Assembly (NCBI GenBank): GCA_947179195.1
Contig: CAMXAS010000015.1
Span: 1-15,460 of the forward strand
Length of the DNA stretch: 15,460 nucleotides
Direction: 5' to 3'
Source: an uncultured Bacteroidales bacterium
GTDB taxonomy: Bacteria; Bacteroidota; Bacteroidia; Bacteroidales; P3
The translations under genes and the position numbers were made by a program. Positions 7,429 through 14,445 of the stretch are shown here, piece by piece. The first letter of the stretch is position 1. Every line of letters starts with the position of its first letter. The notes beneath the pieces were generated by a model. The model searched no databases, was not told the origin of the DNA, and saw only the letters and a list, made by a program, of their open reading frames with translations.

Positions 7429-7436
7429 CAAAGATA
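7429..7436 (-). promoter_or_regulatory. Bacteroidota-type -7 box ahead of bamD
   Basis: The minus strand reads TATCTTTG here, a perfect match to TAnnTTTG. It ends only four bases before the bamD ATG at 7424, so transcription would begin at or next to the start codon and the mRNA would be nearly leaderless. I see no clear TTTG-type -33 element at the expected distance; an AT-rich run lies there instead. Confidence 0.5.
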
Positions 7437-7497
7437 AACTTTTTTTATTAAAGTACTGAATATGGACGCATGGCGTGTCACTTTCAAAAAAAATCCT

Positions 7498-7505
7498 TAT
7501 ATTTG
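7498..7505 (+). promoter_or_regulatory. Bacteroidota-type -7 box ahead of the methylmalonyl-CoA mutase gene
   Basis: The sequence TATATTTG matches TAnnTTTG exactly. Transcription would begin near 7509-7512 and leave a leader of roughly 35-38 nt before the ATG at 7547. At the -33 distance (19 nt upstream) there is only a weak GTGT. The box also argues against the longer frame starting at 7475, because that start would lie upstream of the transcript. Confidence 0.5.
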
Positions 7506-7546
7506 CCGCGTTTTTAGAAAACCGCAAATTAAAATCGTTTAACTAT

Positions 7547-9691
7547 ATGAGACCTGACTTCAAAAAGGTTGACTATAAGGCCAACAGCAAAAAAAGCGCT
7601 GCCAAGGCCGCCGGCAACCGTACCTGGATGACCTCGGAACAGATTCCGGTCAGACCGTTCTACACGCAGGAAGACCTGAACGGCATGGAACACCTGAACT
7701 ATGCGGCCGGTATCGCGCCGTTCCTGCGCGGCCCGTATTCCACGATGTACGTCATGCGGCCGTGGACGATCCGTCAGTACGCCGGCTTCTCGACCGCGGA
7801 AGAATCCAATGCTTTCTACCGCCGCAACCTGGCGGCCGGTCAGAAAGGTCTGTCCATCGCGTTTGACTTGGCGACCCACCGCGGCTACGACTCCGACCAC
7901 GAACGCGTGGTAGGTGACGTCGGCAAGGCCGGTGTGGCCGTGGACTCCATTTTGGATATGGAAATCCTGTTCGACCAGATTCCGCTCGACAAGATGTCCG
8001 TTTCCATGACGATGAACGGCGCCGTATTGCCGATTCTGTCGTTCTACATCATCGCGGCCGAAGAACAGGGCGTGCCGATGGAACAACTGAGCGGTACGAT
8101 TCAGAACGACATCCTCAAGGAATTCATGGTACGTAACACGTACATCTATCCGCCGCTCCCCTCCATGCGGATTATCGCCGACATTTTCGAATTCACGTCC
8201 AAGAATATGCCGAAATTCAACTCCATCAGTATTTCGGGCTATCATATTCAGGAAGCCGGCGCCACGGCCGATATCGAACTGGCCTATACGCTGGCCGACG
8301 GTCTCGAATATCTGCGGGCCGGTATCAACGCGGGCATGAGCATCGACGATTTCGCGCCGCGCCTCTCGTTCTTCTGGGGCATCGGCATGAACCACTTTAT
8401 GGAAATCGCCAAGATGCGCGCCGGCCGTATGCTTTGGGCCAAAATCGTCAAGCAGTTCAACCCGAAGAACCCGAAATCCATGGCGTTGCGCACGCACTCG
8501 CAGACGTCGGGCTGGTCGTTGACCGAACAAGACCCGTTCAACAACGTGACGCGTACGTGTATCGAAGCCATGGGCGCCGCCCTCGGCCACACGCAGTCGT
8601 TGCACACGAACGCTTTGGACGAAGCCATCGCGCTGCCGACCGACTTCTCGGCGCGTATCGCGCGTAACACGCAGATTTACATCCAGGAAGAAACCCAGGT
8701 TTGCCGCGTCGTTGACCCGTGGGCCGGTTCCTACTATGTGGAAATGCTGACGAACGAACTGGCGGACAAGGCTTGGAAACTGATTCAGGAAGTGGAGGAA
8801 CTCGGCGGTATGGCCAAGGCCATCGAAACGGGTATCCCCAAAATGCGTATCGAGGAAGCGGCCGCCCGCAAGCAGGCGCGCATCGACTCCAAGACCGACA
8901 CGATCGTGGGCGTCAACAAATACCGTCTGGAAAAAGAAGACCCCATCGAAACGCTGGAAGTCGATAACACGAAGGTACGCGAAGCCCAGTTGGAACGTTT
9001 GGCCAAACTGAAAGCCAACCGTAACCAGGCCGAAGTGGAGAAGGCTTTGGACGCGCTGACCGAATGCGCGCGCACCGGCAAGGGCAACCTGCTGGAACTC
9101 TCCATCGACGCGGCGCGCAAACGCGCTTCGTTGGGCGAAATCTCCTATGCATTGGAAAAAGTATTCGGCCGCTACAAGGCCGTCATCAGAACCATATCCG
9201 GCGTGTACTCATCTGAAACCAAAAACAACGAAACGTTTAAGAAAGCCTTGGCCATGACCGACGCTTTCGCGAAAAAAGAAGGCCGTCGGCCGCGTATCAT
9301 GATTGCCAAAATGGGTCAGGACGGCCACGACCGCGGCGCCAAAGTAGTCGCCACGGGTTATGCCGACCTCGGCTTCGACGTGGACATGGGCCCGTTGTTC
9401 CAGACGCCGGCGGAAGCCGCCAAGGAAGCCGTGGAGAACGACGTCCACATCCTGGGCGTTTCCTCGCTGGCGGCCGGCCACAAGACGCTGGTGCCGCAGG
9501 TTATCGAAGAACTGAAGAAGCTGGGTCGCCCCGACATCCTCGTGACCGTGGGTGGCGTTATCCCGCCGCAGGACTACGACTTCCTCTACAAAGCCGGTGC
9601 CTGCGCCATCTTCGGCCCCGGTACCGTGATTGCCGACTCCGCCATCAAGATGTTGGAAATCATGGGCATCAAAGAAAGTGACATTCACTAA
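7547..9691 (+). CDS. mutB: Methylmalonyl-CoA mutase, large (catalytic) subunit
   Basis: This adenosylcobalamin enzyme interconverts succinyl-CoA and (R)-methylmalonyl-CoA, which Bacteroidota use to make propionate or to recycle it. The 714-residue product closely follows the Propionibacterium alpha chain. The substrate barrel has T-M-Y (Tyr68, equivalent to Tyr89) with R-P-W-T-I-R-Q-Y-A-G, and G-Y-H-I-Q-E-A-G with His233 (equivalent to His244). R-T-H-S-Q-T-S-G-W-S and H-T-Q-S-L-H-T-N follow. The C-terminal cobalamin domain (from about 584) carries D-G-H-D-R-G, with His594 as the lower axial ligand, plus S-S-L-A-A-G-H and G-G-V-I-P-P. The ATG at 7547 was chosen because the 24 extra residues of the longer frame precede the promoter box. 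CGT and GGT codons are more common than in neighbouring genes, suggesting high expression. The small subunit gene is not adjacent. Confidence 0.97.
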   Translation: MRPDFKKVDYKANSKKSAAKAAGNRTWMTSEQIPVRPFYTQEDLNGMEHLNYAAGIAPFLRGPYSTMYVMRPWTIRQYAGFSTAEESNAFYRRNLAAGQKGLSIAFDLATHRGYDSDHERVVGDVGKAGVAVDSILDMEILFDQIPLDKMSVSMTMNGAVLPILSFYIIAAEEQGVPMEQLSGTIQNDILKEFMVRNTYIYPPLPSMRIIADIFEFTSKNMPKFNSISISGYHIQEAGATADIELAYTLADGLEYLRAGINAGMSIDDFAPRLSFFWGIGMNHFMEIAKMRAGRMLWAKIVKQFNPKNPKSMALRTHSQTSGWSLTEQDPFNNVTRTCIEAMGAALGHTQSLHTNALDEAIALPTDFSARIARNTQIYIQEETQVCRVVDPWAGSYYVEMLTNELADKAWKLIQEVEELGGMAKAIETGIPKMRIEEAAARKQARIDSKTDTIVGVNKYRLEKEDPIETLEVDNTKVREAQLERLAKLKANRNQAEVEKALDALTECARTGKGNLLELSIDAARKRASLGEISYALEKVFGRYKAVIRTISGVYSSETKNNETFKKALAMTDAFAKKEGRRPRIMIAKMGQDGHDRGAKVVATGYADLGFDVDMGPLFQTPAEAAKEAVENDVHILGVSSLAAGHKTLVPQVIEELKKLGRPDILVTVGGVIPPQDYDFLYKAGACAIFGPGTVIADSAIKMLEIMGIKESDIH

Positions 9692-9702
9692 ATTGCAAGC
9701 GG

Positions 9703-9754
9703 AAACCGCTTCTTGCACCGTTGCGACGGGACAGGAGGCGGTTTTTCGTTTTTT
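9703..9754 (+). terminator. Probable intrinsic terminator after the mutase gene
   Basis: AAACCGCTTCT (9703-9713) pairs with GGAGGCGGTTT (9734-9744) over 11 positions, including two G-U pairs, with a 20-nt loop. T runs follow (TTTTT at 9742-9746, TTTTTT at 9749-9754, separated by CG). It starts 12 nt after the mutase stop codon. A smaller hairpin, AAGCGG (9697-9702) with CCGCTT (9706-9711), shares the left arm, so the two cannot form together. It likely separates the mutase transcript from pepE. Confidence 0.6.
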
Positions 9755-9788
9755 AGCCCTCAGGGCGGACATTATTTAAACGAGACCT

Positions 9789-10505
9789 ATGGAAATGAAC
9801 CTTTTGCTGATCAGCAACTCGACGAATGCGGGCGAAGCCTACCTGGGCTGGCCGCGGGCGCACATGAAAGCCTTTTTTGAAGAAATGCACGTGGACGAAG
9901 TGACGTTCGTGCCCTACGCCGGCGTCAGCATGGGGTATGACGTCTATGCCAAACGCGTGGCGGATGTACTGGCCGAAATGAACGTGCGGCTCGTTTCCGT
10001 CCATACGTTCGACAAACCGGCCGACGCCATCGCCAAAGCGCAATGCGTGCTGGTGGGCGGCGGCAACACGTTCCACCTCGTTTACGAAATGCACCGCCAC
10101 GGCCTGATGCAGGCCATCCGCGAACGGGTGCAGAACGGCCTGCCCTACATGGGTTGGAGCGCGGGTTCCAACGTGGCCTGCCCCGGCCTGTTCACGACCA
10201 ACGATATGCCGATTATCCAGCCGGCCTCGTTCGAGACGCTGAAACTCGTGCCGTTCCAAATCAACCCGCACTATCTGGACGCCCATCCGCAAGGACACGG
10301 CGGCGAAACGCGCGAAGACCGCATCAAGGAATTTATGGTCGTTCAGCCGGACACCTATATCGTGGGGCTGCGCGAAGCCACCATGCTCCGCGTCAAGGGC
10401 CGCACGCTCTCGCTCATCGGCGAACGCCCGATGCGCGTGTTCCGTCACGGCTTGGAAACCAAAGAATATCAGGCCGGTCAAGACCTTTCATTCCTGATGG
10501 CCTAA
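9789..10505 (+). CDS. pepE: Dipeptidase E (alpha-aspartyl dipeptidase, peptidase family S51)
   Basis: PepE hydrolyses dipeptides with an N-terminal aspartate in the cytoplasm. The 238-residue protein has the S51 landmarks. V-L-V-G-G-G-N-T-F-H-L (87-97) forms the oxyanion-side loop. G-W-S-A-G-S-N (122-128) carries the nucleophile Ser124. T-T-N-D-M-P (Asp139) and Q-I-N-P-H-Y (His161) supply the remaining expected catalytic positions, which match Ser120, Asp135 and His157 of the enteric enzyme in order and spacing. There is no signal peptide. The ATG at 9789 follows a probable terminator, so a promoter is expected in 9755-9788, but I find no good TAnnTTTG box there. ftsX begins nine bases after the stop, so this is probably the first gene of the rightward envelope train. 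Confidence 0.93.
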   Translation: MEMNLLLISNSTNAGEAYLGWPRAHMKAFFEEMHVDEVTFVPYAGVSMGYDVYAKRVADVLAEMNVRLVSVHTFDKPADAIAKAQCVLVGGGNTFHLVYEMHRHGLMQAIRERVQNGLPYMGWSAGSNVACPGLFTTNDMPIIQPASFETLKLVPFQINPHYLDAHPQGHGGETREDRIKEFMVVQPDTYIVGLREATMLRVKGRTLSLIGERPMRVFRHGLETKEYQAGQDLSFLMA

Positions 10506-10514
10506 CCTACCCCT

Positions 10515-11396
10515 ATGATACAGGAAGACGAAAAACTGCAACGCAACCGGATTCGCGGCGCGCACGTGAGCACGGTCTGCTCCATCGCGCTCGTATTGTT
10601 CCTTATCGGCATACAGACGCTGATGGTCGGTTATACGCGCAAGATTTCCGACTACGTGAAGGAGAACATCGGGTTCACCGTCATGATTAAGGACAAGACG
10701 CGCGAAGCGGATATTCTGGAACTGAAAGCCTTGATAGACCGCTCGCCCTACGTCAAATCGACGCGCTATATCAGTTCCAAGGACGCGGCGCAGGAATTGC
10801 AGGCCGACCTCGGCCACGACTTCATCGACTTTCTCGGCTACAACCCCTTGCTGCCCTCGATTGAGGTGCACCTGAAGGCCGACTATATGCAGCCCGACAG
10901 CGTGGCCTTGTTCGAACACGAAATCACGCGCTACCACATGGTCAAGGAGATGTTCTACCAACGCGACCTGGTCAGCATCGTCAATGACAACGTGCGCAAA
11001 ATCAGCTTTTGGCTCATGGGCTTCGGGGCGCTGACGCTCTTGATCGCCGTGCTGCTGATTAACAACACGATGCGGCTGTTGATTTATTCCAAACGCTTTA
11101 CCATCAACACGATGCAATTGGTGGGCGCCACGGCCGGCTTCATCCGCAAGCCGTTCCTCGCCAAAAGCCTCGTGCACGGCTTTATCGGGGCGGCCCTGGC
11201 CATCCTGTTGCTGGCCGCCGGCTTGCTGTATCTGCACAGCAAGGTGCCGGAGGTCATCAGCCGCGCCGACCTGCCGATGATTATCGGCGTATTCGTGTTG
11301 CTCATGGCCTTAGGTTTATTGATAACCCTGATTTCCGCTTATTTCTCGGTCAACAAATACGTGCGTATGCGCAATTCCGACCGGATTTACAACTAA
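10515..11396 (+). CDS. ftsX: Cell division protein FtsX (ABC-transporter-like permease)
   Basis: FtsX is the inner-membrane partner of the ATPase FtsE and transmits a signal from the divisome to periplasmic peptidoglycan hydrolases. The 293-residue protein has the expected four membrane spans: about 19-39, 163-184, 219-241 and 254-276. A large extracytoplasmic domain lies between the first two (about 40-162). The loop after span 2 contains M-Q-L-V-G-A-T-A-G-F-I-R-K-P-F (200-214), the conserved cytoplasmic FtsX segment. No ftsE gene is adjacent, which is normal in Bacteroidota. DUF3098 and uppP follow, a conserved gene order that supports the assignment. The start lies nine bases after the pepE stop, with no ribosome binding site visible. 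Confidence 0.93.
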   Translation: MIQEDEKLQRNRIRGAHVSTVCSIALVLFLIGIQTLMVGYTRKISDYVKENIGFTVMIKDKTREADILELKALIDRSPYVKSTRYISSKDAAQELQADLGHDFIDFLGYNPLLPSIEVHLKADYMQPDSVALFEHEITRYHMVKEMFYQRDLVSIVNDNVRKISFWLMGFGALTLLIAVLLINNTMRLLIYSKRFTINTMQLVGATAGFIRKPFLAKSLVHGFIGAALAILLLAAGLLYLHSKVPEVISRADLPMIIGVFVLLMALGLLITLISAYFSVNKYVRMRNSDRIYN

Positions 11397-11421
11397 GCGG
11401 CTTATCTTAGTATATACGATT

Positions 11422-11661
11422 ATGGAAAAAGAGAAAAAAGGCTTCGACTTCGCTTTCCGCAAGGAGAACTACATCCTGATGGGCGTCGGCGTGTTGCTGT
11501 TGATTTTAGGCTATGTCCTGCTTTCGGGCGGCGGTAGCGACGATCCCAACGTATTCAGCGAAGCGCTTTTCAATACGCGCCGCCTCGTCGTCGCGCCCCT
11601 CGTGATTTTGGCCGGTTTCATCGTGGAAATCTGGGCGATTATGAAACGTCCGAAAGAATAA
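11422..11661 (+). CDS. DUF3098 small membrane protein
   Basis: The 79-residue protein has two predicted membrane spans, about residues 17-35 and 54-72, joined by a short loop containing G-G-G-S-D-D-P-N-V-F-S-E. A D-P-N-x-F-S-E loop followed by a second span ending in G-F-x-V-E-I-W-A-I is typical of DUF3098. This family in Bacteroidota usually sits between ftsX and uppP, exactly as here. Both termini carry charged residues and are predicted to lie on the cytoplasmic side. Function is unknown; the location suggests an envelope or division role, but that is inference. The gene starts 25 nt after ftsX and ends four bases before uppP. The 25-nt gap contains TATCTTAG, one mismatch from a -7 box, so a weak internal promoter cannot be excluded. 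Confidence 0.85.
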   Translation: MEKEKKGFDFAFRKENYILMGVGVLLLILGYVLLSGGGSDDPNVFSEALFNTRRLVVAPLVILAGFIVEIWAIMKRPKE

Positions 11662-11665
11662 GCCG

Positions 11666-12451
11666 ATGGAAACGATGAGTTGGTGGCAGGCCTTGGTGTT
11701 GGGGCTGATTCAAGGTTTGACCGAATTCCTGCCCGTGAGCAGCAGCGGCCATTTGGAAATCGGCAAAAGCCTGTTGGGCGTGCATCTGCCCGACGACCTG
11801 TTGTTTACGGTCTGTGTGCACGGCGCCACCGTATTGAGTACGATTGTCGTCTTTTGGAAAGACCTGCTCAAACTGCTGAGCGGCCTGTTCCGCTTCAAAC
11901 TCAACGACGAAACCGTCTATATCTTCAAGTTGGTGGTTTCGATGATTCCCGTGGCCGTCGTCGGCGTCTTTTTCAAGGACGAGGTGGAAGGCTTTTTCGG
12001 CAACGGCCTGCTTTTGGTGGGCATCATGCTGTTGGTGACCGCCCTCCTGCTCTGCCTGGCGCAATACCTCGGCAAGGGACGGCACGGCATCCGCTATCAG
12101 GACGCGTTCATCATCGGAATTGCACAGGCCTTGGCCGTATTGCCGGGCCTCTCCCGCTCCGGCAGCACGATTGCGACGGGGCTGTTGTTGGGCGACCGCA
12201 AGGAGGAAGTGGCCCGCTTCTCTTTCCTCATGGTGTTGGTGCCGATTTTGGGCGAAAACCTGTTGAGCCTTGTTTCCGGCGACATGGCGCAGTCGGCCGT
12301 TCCGGCCTCCGCCCTGCTCATCGGCAGCGTGGCCGCCTTCGTTTCGGGCTGGGCCGCCTGCAAGTGGATGATCCGCATCGTCAGCAAAGGCAAACTGGTT
12401 TATTTCGCCATCTACTGCGCGGTGGTCGGTCTCTTGGCGATTGTATTGTAA
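11666..12451 (+). CDS. uppP: Undecaprenyl-diphosphate phosphatase
   Basis: UppP (BacA) dephosphorylates undecaprenyl diphosphate so the lipid carrier can be reused for peptidoglycan and other envelope glycans; overexpression is known to give bacitracin resistance. The 261-residue polytopic protein shows both catalytic signatures: T-E-F-L-P-V-S-S-S-G-H (19-29, with Glu20) and P-G-L-S-R-S-G-S-T-I-A-T-G (160-172, with Arg164). Multiple hydrophobic spans cover the rest. The ATG at 11666 lies four bases after DUF3098; a second ATG at 11675 is also possible and would remove three residues. In many Bacteroidota truB follows uppP. Here a TPR/OmpA gene follows instead, 11 nt downstream. Confidence 0.96.
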   Translation: METMSWWQALVLGLIQGLTEFLPVSSSGHLEIGKSLLGVHLPDDLLFTVCVHGATVLSTIVVFWKDLLKLLSGLFRFKLNDETVYIFKLVVSMIPVAVVGVFFKDEVEGFFGNGLLLVGIMLLVTALLLCLAQYLGKGRHGIRYQDAFIIGIAQALAVLPGLSRSGSTIATGLLLGDRKEEVARFSFLMVLVPILGENLLSLVSGDMAQSAVPASALLIGSVAAFVSGWAACKWMIRIVSKGKLVYFAIYCAVVGLLAIVL

Positions 12452-12462
12452 TACCTTAACCT

Positions 12463-14445
12463 ATGTTCCCTTTCTCATTCGGTAAGCCGCTGAAAAACGG
12501 CTTGGCGGCGGGCTTGCTGTTGATTGGCGGCCTGTGGACGGCCACGGGCGCGCAAGTCATGGAAATGCCGCCCCTGGATATTCCGGCCGCCTGCGACCCG
12601 ACGGCCGAACGCAAACTGCTCGGCTACTACGAACGCGCGCGCCAACTCTATCACGACGGTCAATACCAGGCAGCCTTGGACGCGCTCTCTTCCGCCGGCA
12701 ACATCTGCGCCGGCCACGCCCAAAGCTGGCTGTTGCGCGGCGTCATCTACGAAGACCTGCACTACATCGACTCGTCGGTATGGAGTTACCGGACCGCCCT
12801 CGGCATCAACCCCAACGTCTTCCCCAACGCCTACTATACGCTTGGCCGTCTGGAATACAGCATCGGTCTGTACGAGGACGCCGAACGGCATTTGGCCACG
12901 TTCCTCGGCCGCGAAAAGATATCGGACAACCTCAAACAAAAGGCCGAAGACGTGCGCCAACGCAACGCGCAGGCCTTGGCCCTCAGCCGCAACCGCGTGC
13001 CGTTCGCGCCGCAGGCCCTGAGCGACAGCATCAACACGCCGGCCGAAGAATACCTGCCCATCGTGACCTTGGACGACCGTTACCTGATTTTTACGCGCCG
13101 TTACAAGCGTGCTGAGCCGACGCCGCATTTGGAGGAGGACTTTTTCATTTCGGAGCGCGACAGCCTGGGCGAATGGACACTGGCGCAACGGATGCCCGAA
13201 CCCGTCAACTCGGACGGCAACGAGGGCGCGCAGTCGATTTCGGCCGACGGACGCTACCTCTATTTCGCCGGCTGTGGCCGCGAGGACGGCCGCGGCTCCT
13301 GCGACATCTACGTCTGTGTCAAGAACGGCGACCACTGGGGCAAGCCGATTAACCTCGGCTATCCGGTCAACACGGAGGCCTGGGAGTCGCAGCCGTCGAT
13401 TTCGTCCGACGGCCGCACGCTGTATTTCTGCAGCAACCGCGCGGGCGGCATGGGCGGCAGCGACCTTTGGATGACCGTGCGCAGCGATGCGGGCGTTTGG
13501 TCGAAACCCGTCAATCTCGGCCCGAATATCAACACGCCCGGCAACGAGAACTCGCCCTTCATCCACCCCGACCAGGAGACCTTGTATTTCTCGTCCGACA
13601 CGCGCCCCGGCCTCGGCGGCATGGACTTGTTCGTAGCGCGGCGCGAAGGCCCTAACCGGTGGAGCGAAGCCGTCAACCTCGGCTACCCCATCAACACCTA
13701 TGCCGACGAAGCGACGCTGAGCGTGGACCGCACGGGGCAGACGGCTTATTTCGCGAGCGGCAAACTGGGCGGCCAAGGCGGCCTCGACATCTACCGTTTC
13801 GAACTCTATGAGGCGGCGCGCCCCAACCTCGTCTCGTTCATGAAGGGGATGGTGCGGGACGCCCGCAGTGGCGAGCCTTTGCAGGCGCATTTCGAACTCG
13901 TCGATTTGGCTACGGCGCAGACCACGGTGGAATCGTTCTCGGACGCCGTCAACGGCGACTTCCTCGTCTGCCTGCCGGCCGGCAAGACCTATGCGCTCAA
14001 CGTTTCAAAAGAAGGCTATCTGTTTCATTCCGAACATATCGCGCTCAACGACACACACGCGCTGACGCCGCTCTATAAGGAAATCGCACTGGCTCAGGTG
14101 CATACGGGCGAAACGATGGTGTTGCGCAACATCTTCTTCGCCACCGACGACTACAAGTTGGATTCGGCCTCGTTTACGGAGCTGAACCGGCTGTGGCGTT
14201 TCCTGCACGAACAACCGCAGTGGCGCATCGAAATCAGCGGCCATACGGACGCGACGGGCCGCGAGGCCTACAACCAACAGCTGTCGGAACAGCGGGCGCG
14301 CTCGGTGGCCGACTACCTGATAGCGCGCGGCATTGCGGCCGACCGCATCGAAACCGCGGGCTACGGTTCGCAAAAGCCCGTGGCCACGAACGAGACGGTG
14401 GAAGGCCGCCAACAGAACCGAAGAACGGAAATCAAGATATTATGA
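12463..14445 (+). CDS. PorE-like periplasmic protein: TPR, PD40 beta-propeller, regulatory-like domain and OmpA domain
   Basis: The 660-residue protein has a signal peptide (about 1-30, ending A-T-G-A-Q) with no lipobox Cys. TPR helices span about 50-175. A PD40-type beta-propeller (about 190-450) has blades marked by S-x-D-G-R-x-L-Y-F and N-L-G-Y/P-x-x-N-T. A carboxypeptidase-regulatory-like beta domain follows at about 458-540. An OmpA-like peptidoglycan-binding domain (about 553-660) contains G-H-T-D-A-T-G and the N-R-R-T-E end. N-L-G repeats recur exactly 54 residues apart, starting at 297, 351 and 405. This domain order is that of PorE, a peptidoglycan-tethered type IX secretion component of Porphyromonas, but PorE is a lipoprotein and Bacteroidota carry many paralogues. 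I therefore give no symbol. The gene lies 11 nt after uppP and overlaps the ureohydrolase start by 4 nt. Confidence 0.85.
   Translation: MFPFSFGKPLKNGLAAGLLLIGGLWTATGAQVMEMPPLDIPAACDPTAERKLLGYYERARQLYHDGQYQAALDALSSAGNICAGHAQSWLLRGVIYEDLHYIDSSVWSYRTALGINPNVFPNAYYTLGRLEYSIGLYEDAERHLATFLGREKISDNLKQKAEDVRQRNAQALALSRNRVPFAPQALSDSINTPAEEYLPIVTLDDRYLIFTRRYKRAEPTPHLEEDFFISERDSLGEWTLAQRMPEPVNSDGNEGAQSISADGRYLYFAGCGREDGRGSCDIYVCVKNGDHWGKPINLGYPVNTEAWESQPSISSDGRTLYFCSNRAGGMGGSDLWMTVRSDAGVWSKPVNLGPNINTPGNENSPFIHPDQETLYFSSDTRPGLGGMDLFVARREGPNRWSEAVNLGYPINTYADEATLSVDRTGQTAYFASGKLGGQGGLDIYRFELYEAARPNLVSFMKGMVRDARSGEPLQAHFELVDLATAQTTVESFSDAVNGDFLVCLPAGKTYALNVSKEGYLFHSEHIALNDTHALTPLYKEIALAQVHTGETMVLRNIFFATDDYKLDSASFTELNRLWRFLHEQPQWRIEISGHTDATGREAYNQQLSEQRARSVADYLIARGIAADRIETAGYGSQKPVATNETVEGRQQNRRTEIKIL
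13339..13698 (+). repeat. Beta-propeller blade repeat, 54 residues (162 bp) period
   Basis: Within the PorE-like gene, three successive blades carry the pattern (K/E)-(P/A)-(V/I)-N-L-G-(Y/P)-x-(I/V)-N-T beginning near residues 293, 347 and 401. Spacing is exactly 54 residues each time. Between them recur a D-G-x-x-L-Y-F or similar strand and a G-G-x-(D/S)-x-(D/L)-(L/I) strand. It is a protein-level repeat; the DNA copies have diverged. Confidence 0.7.

Larger units (their letters stand above)
7425..7546. other. Divergent intergenic region between bamD and the mutase gene
   Basis: This 122-nt AT-rich stretch separates the leftward and rightward transcription units. It holds one TAnnTTTG box facing each way (7429-7436 minus, 7498-7505 plus), with long A and T runs between them. 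The two boxes are about 62 nt apart, so a single bound regulator or supercoiling could affect both promoters. I see no clear operator palindrome and no small gene. Confidence 0.6.

Noticed and set aside
7425..7487. Longer bamD start at 7487
   Set aside because: It would put 21 residues before a perfect lipoprotein signal peptide and place the start upstream of the likely promoter box.
7475..7546. Longer mutase start at 7475
   Set aside because: It would precede the TATATTTG box at 7498-7505, and the extra residues have no counterpart in the family.
7529..8605. A 358-codon minus-strand frame antisense to the mutase
   Set aside because: The mutase frame is unmistakable. The antisense product is His/Arg/Val rich with no family features.
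9756..9766. A GCCCT-C-AGGGC palindrome before pepE
   Set aside because: A one-base loop cannot form a stable hairpin, and a single 11-nt palindrome is not enough to call an operator.
11403..11412. A TATCTTAG near-match to a -7 box ahead of DUF3098
   Set aside because: It has one mismatch and no good upstream element, and lies in a 25-nt gap inside a conserved gene train. It is too weak to list as a promoter.
12475..13890. A 471-codon minus-strand frame antisense to the PorE-like gene
   Set aside because: It is a shadow frame of a protein with a signal peptide and four recognisable domains.
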